This document shows positions 53,683 through 64,000 of a stretch of 64,000 nucleotides of DNA, one piece after another. The DNA comes from Paraspadella gotoi (taxonomy: Eukaryota > Chaetognatha). The notes beneath the pieces were generated by a model that saw nothing but the letters and a program-made list of their open reading frames with translations, was not told where the DNA came from and did no database searches. The translations under genes were made by a program, and so were the position numbers. The stretch is taken from contig CM119264.1 of NCBI GenBank assembly GCA_051294375.1, positions 25,534,254-25,598,253 on the forward strand, read 5' to 3'. How positions within the stretch are numbered: position 1 is the first letter of the stretch; the number at the start of each line of letters is the position of its first letter.

Positions 53683-54609
53683 CTGGGTAAAAAAAAGAGA
53701 AAATGAAATAAAGAAATCGATATTTTTCTATTATTTACGTTTTTGAAAATACATTTTTGGAAACAAATCAAAAATAATAGTTCTTTTTAAATCTAAAAAA
53801 ATAACAAATAAAGATAGTGAAACAAGTAATTTTAAAACTTTCATACATGAAACGGATTTTAGATTATTAGCACCGTTCAAATATTATTTACAATTAAATT
53901 CAATTCAATTCCATTAATATTCCTACGGGACCCGTAGACCTATTTTGAAACCAGTTTCTAACCGGATCTCAACTTAATATCAACCAGTGTTCTTGTCTCT
54001 ATACTTTGTGGTTCTAATTTTTCTTCCTCTAAATGTACGCATTACCGTTCTTAACGTTTCGGTCGTATTTTTTTTCGCCGCATGGTGAAGGCTTGACTAC
54101 TCAATGAATGAATAAATGAATAAATAAATAAATGAATAAATAAATAAATGAATAAATGAATGAATGAATGAATGAATGAATGAATGAATGAATGATTGAA
54201 TGATTGAATGAATGAATTAATGAATGAATGAATGAAAGAATGAAAGAATGAATGAATGAATGAATGAATGAATGAATGAATGAATGAATGAATGAATGAA
54301 TGAATGAATGAATAACTGGTAGAAATATTTACCGTATGCCGTAAAGTAGATTATTTTATCGCTTAAAATCAGTGCAAAACGGATACATTCCCGGAGAACC
54401 GCCTGACTATAGATAACTAATGCCTGATAATCTCTTGACCCTTACTACCGCCTGACATCCTCTGGGTCCGAGTCCCGCCATCTTCCGTCGTCTCATTTAT
54501 TACTTACGCTGAGAAGCCAATAACTGTTTCCATCATCCAGGATTCCATTAGCCGCACGATGCCATTAACGGTTTCTCCGTTAAAAGTGTTCTGATTGGCG
54601 GGGGGGAAT

Positions 54610-54690
<81 letters not shown>

Positions 54691-55223
54691 CACTTTGGAC
54701 GGGGCTTCTTTATGACCTCCTCAGGTGGGATCAATCAACGTTTCGCTCCGAAGATGTTGTCGTTGTTGTTGTCGTTGTTGTTGTTTACTTCTTTTTCTCA
54801 TCTTTGGCAATTGTCTTTCGTCAATCCTTCGATGAGATTTGAACTTCGATCGGATTTGAACTCGGGACCTTCGACCCTTCCGTCTCGTCCTCCGTCTCTT
54901 TATCCTCGACCCAGATGTCGACGCCATTTCGTTCTTTGTTGTTGCTGCCTTTATGGTTTCGGTTGACGACGACGACGACGACGACGACGACGTCCTCTTA
55001 CGAGAGCGTGAGTCATAAAAGATGACGCAGTCGCCGTCCATCTTTTCCCCGTTTAATCAATAATAAAAAATATCGTCGTCTCCTTTTAATCATTCATATC
55101 AAATATCTAAGCGAAGGTGAGCGATGACTCTGACATCGTTGCTTCTTTTTCTCTTTTTTTCTCTTTTCCTCTTTTTTTTTCTTTCCTCCTTTTTTCCTCC
55201 TTCTTTCGATCGTCAAAAGAGAA

Positions 55224-55291
<68 letters not shown>

Positions 55292-55515
55292 GGGGGAGCA
55301 AAGAACTATTCTTTTCTCAGCCTTCGACCATTAACGTTTTCCCCGGCGTTTCTGCCGCGCCATTCCTTATTCCTTATCTCCCTTCCAATATTGTTCTTTT
55401 TTCCCTTATTCGTCCTTCATGCAGAGTTTGCGTTTCCGCCATTTTTTTGGGTTTTCTTTTCCATTATGACATTATCAATGCATGGGATCGAAAACTGGCT
55501 GCGGCGGCGGCGGCG
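53683..55515. repeat. tandem duplication, copy 2 (about 1.8 kb)
   Basis: Near-identical to 51485-53680 apart from the missing 0.37-kb insert and many one-base indels. It ends in (GGC)n and is followed by unique DNA. Confidence 0.92.
54103..54312. repeat. (TGAA)n microsatellite of copy 2
   Basis: About 210 bases of TGAA/TAAA units, uninterrupted by the insert seen in copy 1. Confidence 0.96.
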
Positions 55516-55987
55516 GCGGCTGCGGCGGCTGCGGCGGGGTTCGAACGGAGATTCTGCGCGATTTTGAGCGACTGCGATGCTAAGGACGACGTGGTTTCTT
55601 TAAGATGTCGTCGCTAGTGGGCGTGGTTGTGGCGTGAGCGTTTGTGTGTGACTGCGTCTTTGTAGAGTCCGGTGAAGGGAAGGGTTTGACGTGATTTCGT
55701 GAGTTTATAAACATAGACTATAGAAAATATATATATATGTTTATATATATATATATGTTTATATATATGTTTATTTATAACTAAGGCGATGTCTTCATAT
55801 ATATTTTTCGATGTCTTATGTCTTATGAACTTCATAGTCTAAATCATCCTAATTCCTTCTGAATTTACTTTTTGACTCTGTCTCAAGCGTTGTTCTTCTC
55901 CCTCTTTGCCTCTCCCTCTTCATGACGGGTGTTCTCTCGCTTCAAAATCTCTCTTTCCTTTTCAACAACTCTCTCAAAGCTTTACTG

Positions 55988-56057
<70 letters not shown>

Positions 56058-56157
56058 CTCTCTCTCTCTCTTTCGTCTCGGTTTGTCTCTCCGTCAATTC
56101 TCAGTCTCTCCTCTCTCACCCTTCATCTCACCCCTAAAAGAAAACTCTCCCTCTCTC

Positions 56158-56220
<63 letters not shown>
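55516..56220. other. no gene seen
   Basis: GC-rich start (GCGGCG to 55540), an AT palindromic TATATATA stretch (55727-55771), then (CT)n-rich DNA (56000-56220). A 285-codon frame across this is a repeat artefact. Confidence 0.5.
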
Positions 56221-56221
<1 letters not shown>

Positions 56222-56224
56222 GTT

Positions 56225-57830
56225 GTCCGCTCTCGCGGGCTTTTCATAATTTCAGTCATGTCCTCTATCCGCCGTTTGCCGCGAGAGTGACCCGTGGGAC
56301 GTCATATATGATAATTTCATCATCCGCCCAGGCGAATATAACACCCGTCGTTCTTCATGTTCATTCGCACGTCGTTCATTCTCGTTGCATCTCGCCCGTC
56401 GTTCATTCATCGTTCTTCGCCCGGTCGTTCATTCATTCGTTTATTTGCCCGTCGTTCATTCATGTTCATTTTCACGTCGATTCATTCATCGTTTCATTTG
56501 GCCCGTCGTTCATTCATCGTTCATTTGACCCGTCGTTCATTCATCGAATCATTTGCCCGTCGCTCCTTCACCCGACCGTGATTAGTTCTCTTCATTTGTT
56601 CACTCAAAGATTTTTTGGCCATTCGCTTATTTCCGAATCATTCATTTACCCCTTGTTCGTCACCCATATTCCATTACTCAGTCAAAGTTATCGCTCAGCT
56701 ATCGTCATATGGCCAATCATTGCTTCGACTCTTTTCATTTGCCCTCTTTCATTTCCATTTTGAATGGTTTCCATTCTTATTCACCTGCTTTTCATTCTCC
56801 ATATGTTCAGCAAGCCCTTCATTCATATGTCCGTCACTTCACCAGTGACTTGCCAGCAGTTGCGCGTGGTTTTGCCATTAACTGCCATCAATTTCGTCCA
56901 AATTGTTTATTATTATTAGACCTATGGTTTTCCGGCCCACGAGACCTCTGGCGAGACCTCTGCATAGTTAAGTTAACTGTTGGACGTTATTCGTTAAAAT
57001 TCGATTACCGTCAAAAAAGTGTTTTTTATTTTCAAAACTACAAAAACTTAACCTTCTCAGTTTCATGTCTTAGTTCCCACACTGAACCTATGACACGCGC
57101 ATGACCTTGTCCAACTTTCATGTCTTTCACGGCTTGTCTTTCATCAGCGCGGGTTGTCCCGTGCCAAAATCGCCAGCCCAACATTGGCCGCTGTTGGCCT
57201 GAGCGCCGACATACCTTGGCTATTTGCTTCACAAGATAATTCGTACTGTCACAGAATCCCAATACATACAAGCTCTTATTCTCCTCTCGAATCCCATGTT
57301 TCATCTACATCAAAACGCCTTTCTCAATTTCTCTCTCTCTACTCTCCTCTCTCTCATCTCGGTCTCTTCTCTTCACTTTTTAAAGTTTTATTTTCTTCAC
57401 TCGTTTTTTTTGTTATTTCTTTTTCATTCATCCGCAGTTTTTCCTGCCTTTTCCCAGGTTCTTATGAGGCTTATATTTTCTTCTTTACATTTTTTCCTTT
57501 TTATATTTTTCTATTCTTACCAATTTCTCCATCCCTTTTATCCCCTTTTTTTTCTTTCTCTTTCCTTCCTTTCGCTTTCCTTCTCCCTGCCTCCCTGTTT
57601 TCTTTTTCCTTCTTTTTCCTTTTTTACCGCGGCCTTCTCTCTCGATTTCAGTTGCACAAGGTGATTTCCTTGTAATGTTGTTTACCAACTTCTTGGGGTC
57701 ATCTCCGATCCAAAACATTGTTAAACTCACCGCGATCTTGCCCAGAGATCAGGCAATTCGCGCTGTTGCCTTCGCCAATGCCGTTCCCCGACGGTTGACG
57801 ACTTATTTAAGACACAACATGTCGATGCTA
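56225..57830. repeat. duplicated block with GTTCATTC minisatellite, copy 1
   Basis: Starts GTCCGCTCTCGCGGGC and runs through a GCCCGTCGTTCATTCATCGT minisatellite (56345-56580), single-copy DNA with TTTTCCGGCCCACGAGACC (about 56930) and a pyrimidine-rich end. 62738-64000 repeats most of it and 60210-60360 repeats its start. Confidence 0.85.
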
Positions 57831-57832
57831 CT

Positions 57833-57889
57833 CTCTTCTCTCTCTCTCTCTCTCTCTCTCTCAGTACTCTCTCTTCTCTCTCTCTCTGT

Positions 57890-57924
<35 letters not shown>

Positions 57925-59093
57925 ATCTCTCTTCTTCTTCTCTCTCCTCTCTCTATCTCTTACTCAACTTTTTTCTCCGATCTATCTCTATTAGATAATA
58001 TTTTAACTGAACTAATATTGAACCACAATCTTTCCGCTCGTCTCCTCTTCCTTCTTGCCTGAGGTAACGTTTTGTCAAAACAACAAGAATATCTCTCGCC
58101 TTTCCTTCTTTCTTTCCTTTTTCCCTTTTTCTCAACCTTTACCCTCTACCTCTTAAGGGGGACCCAGACCTCCCCTGTTGGATTAAAAATATTATATCAG
58201 TAAAGCTTAAGGGTCTATCATTACAAAGGAATTTGATGGTGATAGTCATTAATTCTTTTTTGCACCGGGAAGTAGCATAAAAAATTCTCTCATCTCATTA
58301 TTGTAGCGGAAACAAAAATTAATAATTATGAACAAAAACATTTAGTTGACCCTACCTAATATTTTATATAATCCATTATTTTATTTTTGCTTAGAAAGTA
58401 TTTTTTTACTAAATTCCAATTTTTATTTTTTACTGTACAAAGCATACAATTTTAGGTTTAAGCCTCAATTGACAAAGGCTTATACAGACTAATATTTTTA
58501 TTATTTTCTATATTTACTTAACAAGCAGACAAACAAAACCTAAATTCTATTCTTACCAGAAAACAAAAATTAGAATAATTATTAAATTAATATTCCATAT
58601 TCATCCTTAAATGTATCTATTAGCTATATTGATTCCTAAATTATAATAACTAAAAAATTTAGCTCATAAGCTACAGAATCTTTTTCCTTTTTTTATATTT
58701 ATATTACTTCAAAAAGAGTTTTTATTTTGTGCAATCCAATTAACAGATCATTTAAAAGGAAAGTTTAAATAAAATCCAGTCGATACCTTAAATTTTGATT
58801 TCATTCCTAGTTTTTTTTCTTATAAATTTTGTGATTAAAGCTGAAAATCTTTTTAAATAGATTTACCCTTTTTTGGAAAAAACATTGAAACTGGAAAAAA
58901 AGATTCTTTTTGCTACTACCAATTTTTTTAAGAAGAATTAACGGTCTCAGCTGATTTTATTCGAATTTTTTAACCTAACTTTCCCATTTGATTATAAAAG
59001 AAAAAATTAATTGGATTCAGAAACCAGCTTAAGTAAAGGGATCAAACGTTTATGTTTTACACGTTCATTTTACCCCCCAAACCCTGAGTTCAC
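57833..59093. other. no gene seen
   Basis: (CT)n-rich DNA to about 57962, then AT-rich single-copy sequence. No exon found. Confidence 0.55.
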
Positions 59094-59645
59094 TTGTCCT
59101 TAATTCTATCGGTCCCGTCTTCCATCCTTCCTGTGCGGTCTTCCCTTTCTTCCTTTCTTCTCCTTCCTAGTCTTCTTCTTGTCCTTTTACTTCCCTCGCT
59201 CCTTCCTTTTCCTTCCTTCCTGTCTTTCCTTCCTTCTGTACCTTTCCTATCTTCTTCGGTTTCTTTCCTCTCCTATTTCCGACTTTTCTATCTTATCTCC
59301 TCTCATCTCTTAATTCTCTCGTCTTCTCGCTTCTTGGTTTCTTCCTTCTTTCCTTCCTTCCTATCGTTCCTTTTCTTCATCCTCCCCTTCGGCCCTTCCT
59401 TCCTTCCTTCCCTTCCTTCCTCCTTCCGTTCTTCCTTTCCTTCACTTCCGTCCTTCTTTCTCTCTCCTGGCTCCTTTTTCCGCTCTCCGTCCTTCTACCG
59501 TCCTGTCCTTTTCCTTTCTGCCTTCCGCTGCCTTCCTTCCTTCCTTCCCCTTCCTTCCTTCCGGCTTCCTTCCCTTTCCCTCTCTTCCTGTCCTTCCTCC
59601 TCCCTTCCTTCCTTACCTTCCTTCCTCCTCTGTCCTTCCTTCCTC
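59094..59645. repeat. (CCTT)n-type pyrimidine tract
   Basis: About 550 bases of imperfect TTCC/CTTCCT units. The 192-codon plus-strand frame is a repeat artefact. Confidence 0.9.
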
Positions 59646-60184
59646 TTATTCCACTCTATTTTCACTTCATAATATTCATCATCTAACATCTCCTCGTCAT
59701 CTTTCCCCGACTGCTCCTCCTCCCTTTCCATTTCCTCCATCGCTTCTCCCCATTGCTGACCCGAGGCGATTCACACAAAGATTATGATATCCATACGAAA
59801 ATATTTTGCGATATGTCGTTTACGGCCTCGGATAAGAAATGGAACTTATTCGAATGTTGTGACATAAACTCGTGGTGGTTGAGGTTAAGCATCATCTCCG
59901 ACAAATACAAGGATATTTCTATTCAATCTACACGTTACAATATACATATCTCGGTAACTCTTATAACTTATTATAATATTGATATATTACAAAGTGTCGT
60001 AATTCTATTAAAAAAAGGATGATATTAATTGTTAATATCTATATTATGTATTTGATTGCTAGTGCGGAGTACAATAAGGTATACCCGTAGTAAACAAAGA
60101 GTAGTCTCTTCATATCTCAATTATACGTATCTTCTATCATTTTCCATCTCATTGTAGGAAGCCAGTTACATCTCTCTCTTTCCC
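59646..60184. other. no gene seen
   Basis: Single-copy AT-rich sequence leading into an assembly gap. Confidence 0.5.
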
Positions 60185-60209
60185 NNNNNNNNNNNNNNNN
60201 NNNNNNNNN
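60185..60209. other. assembly gap, 25 N
   Basis: A fixed-size N run; the sequence on its right is a copy of 56225 onward. Confidence 0.99.
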
Positions 60210-61010
60210 TGTCCGCTCTCCGGGCTTTTCATAATTTCAGGTCATGTCCTCTTCCGCCGTTGCGCGGGGTGACCCGTGGACGTCATCATAATTCATCATC
60301 GCCCAGGCGAAGCACCCGTCGTTCATTCATCGTTCATTCGCCCGTCGTTCATTCTTCATATAAACGTTTCGGTCGTAATTTTTTTTCGCCGCATGGTGAA
60401 GGCTTGACTACTCAATGAATGAATAAATGAATAAATAAATATGAATAAAATAAATAAATGAATAAATGAATAATGAATAAGAATGAATGAATGAATGAGA
60501 ATGAATGAATGATGAATGAATGAATGATTGAATGAATGAATTAATGAATGAATGAATGAAAGAATGAAAGAATGATGAATGAATGAATGATGAATGAATG
60601 AATGAATGAATTAATGAATGAAATGAATGAATAACTGGTAGAAAATTATTTACCGTATGCCGTTAAAGTAGATTATTTATCGCTTAAAATCAGTGCAAAA
60701 CGGATACATTCCCGGAGAACCGCCTGACTATAGATAACTAATGCCTGATAATCTCTTGACCCTTACTACCGCCTGACATCCTCTGGGTCGAGTCCCGCCA
60801 TCTTCCGTCGTCTCATTTATTACTTACGCTGAGAAGCCAAATAACTGTTTCCATCATCCAGGATTCCATTAGCCGCACGATGCCATTAACGGTTTCTCCC
60901 GTTAAAAGTGTTCTGATTGGCGGGGGGGAAATCAATCTCTCTCTCTCTGTCTCTCCTCTCCCTCTTCTCTCTCTCTTCTCTCTCTCTCTCTCTCTCTCAC
61001 CTCTCTCTCT
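60210..61010. repeat. chimeric block made from two duplicated units
   Basis: 60210-60358 copies 56225-56375. At about 60360 it switches to a copy of 54050-54690 (from AACGTTTCGGTCGTA to GATTGGCGGGG and CT repeats). The junction lies inside no shared unique sequence. Confidence 0.85.
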
Positions 61011-61169
61011 CTTTTTAAACTAAAAGATGCATATTTTAACGTGAAACCACATTTTCTACAGTGAGTGTTGTCATTGATCTATATTTAAAATACGTTGCAT
61101 CTTTTCTTGCATTTTTATTGTTAAAAGTAAAACACGGATGATACGGTATATCGCAAAAATGATAGAAGG

Positions 61170-62290
61170 ATGGATTAAAAGGAAACCGATTTAGGAGTAT
61201 AAAACTGAGTATGTATAAGAAAAAATGCAAAAAAAGATGGAAATAATATATAAAGAGAGAGAGAAAATAAAGAAAAATAATAGATTTTAAGACAAAACTC
61301 GAATGGTAGAGCCTTCATCACTCACTCCTTTCGCTTAGGATAGGATAGTTTGATTGGATAATGATTTAAATGATATAAAAGGAGACGAAACGGAGTATTT
61401 TATTTATATGTGATTAAAGGATGAGAAAAGAGTTATAGGAGACGAGGCGCAAGGACATCGCCTCTGTGAATCTCATGTTATATGTCTCGAACACATCTTC
61501 AGTTAAGATATGTGAGAACGTTACAGGTGCGTCGAAGTTACGCTGCGTACAGTCAATCCGAAACCATAAAGGCAGCAACAAACAAAGAAACGAAATGGTT
61601 TCGTCGGACATCTGGCGGTCGAGGAAAAGAGGACGTAGGTAGTAACGACATAGCAGGTATTATAGTAAGGAATACAGTAAGGCACTGATGATAATTAATA
61701 AGTAAAAATGATATTTACAGAAAGATGATATTTAAAAAAGATGTATTTAAAAGGAAACCGATTTATTAGTTGATGATATTTAAAAAAAGGATGATAGTTA
61801 AAAGTAACAAAACGATGATAGTTATTTTGGATAAAAATGATCATTTAAAAGGAAACCGATTTTAGTAGTTACTAATATTTAAAAAATGATGCATATTTAA
61901 AAGTAAACATGGATGATAGTTATTTGGAGAAATGATATTTAAAGGAAACCGATTTATTAGTTGATGATATTTAAAAAATGATGATATTTAAAAGTAAAAT
62001 CACGGCATGATTGTTTATTTGTAGAAATGATATTTAAAAAAAAGATGATATTTAAAAGGAAACCGATTTAGGAGTTTGATGATATTTAAAAAAGGATGAT
62101 AGTTTAAAGTAAAAAAACCGATTGATAGTTATTTGAAAACACGATATTTTTAAAAGGAAACGCGATTTAGTAGTTACTGATCATTTTAATAAAAAAACAG
62201 ATCGGATGTCGTATTTAAAAGTAAAATGATATTTAAAAAAAGATGATATTTAAAGGAAACCGATTTATTAGTTGATTGATATTTAAAAAA
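61170..62290. repeat. about 95-bp tandem repeat array
   Basis: AAGGAAACCGATTTA recurs near 61188, 61750, 61849, 61935, 62056, 62153 and 62247, between GATGATATTTAAAAAA units. Unit endings follow an order (TTATTAGTTG, TTTAGTAGTTA, TTATTAGTTG, TTAGGAGTTTG, then TTTAGTAGTTA and TTATTAGTTG again), hinting at a repeat of about 305 bp made of three units. Confidence 0.75.
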
Positions 62291-62299
62291 AGGTGATAG

Positions 62300-62712
62300 T
62301 AAAAGTTTACCATCCGAATGTATAGTTCTATTCTTGTATATACATATCTGAATTATTTCCATGCATAATACGCGCGTCAAACACCCGATGTAGGGTCTAC
62401 TTCATAGATATGTACTAGGTATATATAAAATACCACTTCGCTTGACTCGTACAGCGGGTGCGCTCGTGATCGTCATCATATTATTTTAGACCAGGCGAAG
62501 CACCGTCGTTCCAGATTATAAGTTATTTGGCACCTATTTGGATGATAGTTATTTCTAGGTAACGTATCAAATTATCTATCCGCTCCCGTCGTTCATTCTC
62601 AACATCAACGTTCATCCAACTCGCCCGTCGTATCATACGGAGGAGGAGTCGAGACGTTTATTTGCCCGTACGTTCATAAGAGATATGAGGTTCATTATGC
62701 CCGTCGTATTCA
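62300..62712. other. disordered sequence before a gap
   Basis: Fragments of the GTTCATTC minisatellite mixed with unrelated bases and strongly altered in places. Read quality looks poor here. No feature beyond that. Confidence 0.4.
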
Positions 62713-62737
62713 NNNNNNNNNNNNNNNNNNNNNNNNN
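62713..62737. other. assembly gap, 25 N
   Basis: A fixed-size N run inside the minisatellite. Confidence 0.99.
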
Positions 62738-64000
62738 TTCATTCATCGTTCATTTGCCCGTCGTTCATTCATCGATCATTTGCCCGTCGCTCCTTCACCC
62801 ACCGTTTAGTTGCTCTTCATTTGTTCACTCAAAGATTTTTTAGCCATTGCTTATTTCCGAATCATTCATTTACCCCTTGTTCGTTCACCCATCATTCACT
62901 TACTCGTCGTTCGCTCACCTATCGTTCATATGCCAATCATTCGTTCACTCTTTTTCATTTGCCGTCTTTTCATTTCCAATTTTGAATGGTTCCATTTCTT
63001 ATTCACCTGCTTTTCATTCTACCATTGTTCACAAGCCCTTCATTCATAGTCCGTCATTCACCAGTGATTTGCCAGCAGTCGGTTTGCCATTAACTGCCAT
63101 CAATTTCGTCCAAAATGGTTTATTATTATTAGACCTATGGTTTTCCGGCCCACGAGACCTCTGGCGAGACCTCTGGTTAAGTTAAGTTAAGTTAGACGTC
63201 TGATTCGTTAAAATTCGATTACCGTCAAAAAAGTGTTTTTTTATTTTCAAACTACAAAAACTTGAACCTTCCATGTTTCATGTCTTATTCCCACATGACC
63301 TATGACACGACATGACCTTCCACCATGTCCTTTCACCTTGTCTTTCATCGCGCGGGTTTGTCCCGTGCCAAAATCCCCGCCCACCATTGGCCGCGTTGGC
63401 TGAGCGCCAGACAGATAACCTTGGCTATTTGCCTTCACAAAGGAAATTCGTGTCCGTCCTTCAATTTCGAAATCCAATGGAAACTAAACAAACGCTTTTC
63501 CTTTCTCTCTCTCCTCTCTCCTTCTCTCTCCTCTCTCTCATACTCTCTCACATCTCTCTCTCTCTCCTCTCTCTCTCTCTCTTTCTCTTCACTTTTAAAG
63601 TTTTTTTTCTCACATCGTTTTTTTTTTGTTATTTTTTTTCATCATCCTCAGTTTTTCTGCTTTCCAGGTTTTTACTAATTTTTTCTCCTACATTTTTTCC
63701 TTTTTTATTTATTCTTTCTTACCAATTTCTCCATCCCTTTTATCCCCTTTTTTTTCTTTCCTCTTTCCTTCCTTTCCTTTCCTTCCTCCCTGCCTCCCTT
63801 TTTCTTTTCCTTTCTTTTCATTTTTACCCGCGGCCTTCTCTCATTTCAGTTGCACAGGTGATTTCCTGTAATGTTGTTTACCGACTGTTGGGGTCATCTC
63901 CGATCAAAACATTGTTAACTCACGCGAATCTTGCCAGAGATCAGGCAATGCGTGTTCCTTGCCATGCCGTTCCCGACGGTTGACGATTATTTAAGGAAAA
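62738..64000. repeat. duplicated block, second copy of 56460-57830
   Basis: Follows 56460-57830 in order to the window end, with many one-base losses (for example GTTGCACAGGTGATTTCCTG against GTTGCACAAGGTGATTTCCT). Contains no recognised gene. Confidence 0.88.

Noticed and set aside
56345-56580. CRISPR-like array
   Set aside because: Repeats are contiguous minisatellite units without spacers, and the DNA is eukaryotic.
59094-59672. 192-codon plus-strand open frame
   Set aside because: It comes from a CCTT-type pyrimidine repeat with no recognisable domain.

Overview
The window is nuclear DNA of an animal, most likely an arthropod and perhaps a crustacean. The reasons are spliced genes with GT-AG introns, AT-rich introns around GC-richer exons, animal protein families (an arthropod-style PI-PLC X-domain protein, a MAP3K19/YSK4-like kinase, a type II membrane glycosyltransferase-like protein), a eukaryotic tRNA-Val, and a very high load of microsatellites, above all (CT)n/(GA)n and (TGAA)n. 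I cannot name the species. I saw no bacterial, viral or CRISPR feature.

Layout. From 1 to about 7 kb there is a plus-strand single-pass membrane protein gene seen only as its last two exons (1964-2483 and 6370-6978). Its last intron holds a complete three-exon plus-strand gene (4189-5517) for a Golgi-type membrane protein with a DxD-like motif. From 9.5 to 21 kb a minus-strand MAP3K19-like kinase gene has one 5.5-kb first coding exon followed by small kinase-domain exons. Its two last recognised exons carry frame-breaking indels, and the exon for the catalytic lysine was not found. From 21 to 26 kb there is mostly microsatellite and AT-rich DNA, with a tRNA-Val(UAC) at 25970 and a tRNA-like SINE candidate at 26.4 kb. 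From 26.2 to 32.6 kb there is a minus-strand, roughly 13-exon secreted PI-PLC X-domain gene, broken near its 3' end by an N gap flanked by a duplicated block. From 32.6 to 48.7 kb there is no securely identified gene: repeat-rich DNA, a MITE-like element, a 1.8-kb minisatellite with a 30-bp unit, a TATA-box promoter with a non-coding first exon (42.7 kb), and a few candidate coding exons (44.9 and 45.5-46.8 kb). From 48.7 to 64 kb there is (CT)n and (TGAA)n DNA in which blocks of 0.3-2.2 kb occur two or three times, next to three 25-N gaps.

Sequence quality matters here. Repeated blocks differ mostly by one-base insertions and deletions, many in homopolymers, and the same kind of change breaks kinase and PLC exons. 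This fits long-read consensus error and uncollapsed alleles at least as well as real pseudogenes and segmental duplications. The long open frames over CT/GA tracts (up to about 390 codons) are artefacts of the repeats and are left out.

The three recognised genes are not an operon or a pathway cluster. The kinase is a signalling protein, the PLC-like protein probably acts outside the cell or in the secretory route, and the nested gene probably acts in the Golgi. I found no convincing new multi-gene system. The most notable items are the nested gene, the dispersed repeat families, the presence/absence insertions inside microsatellites, and the disrupted kinase exons.
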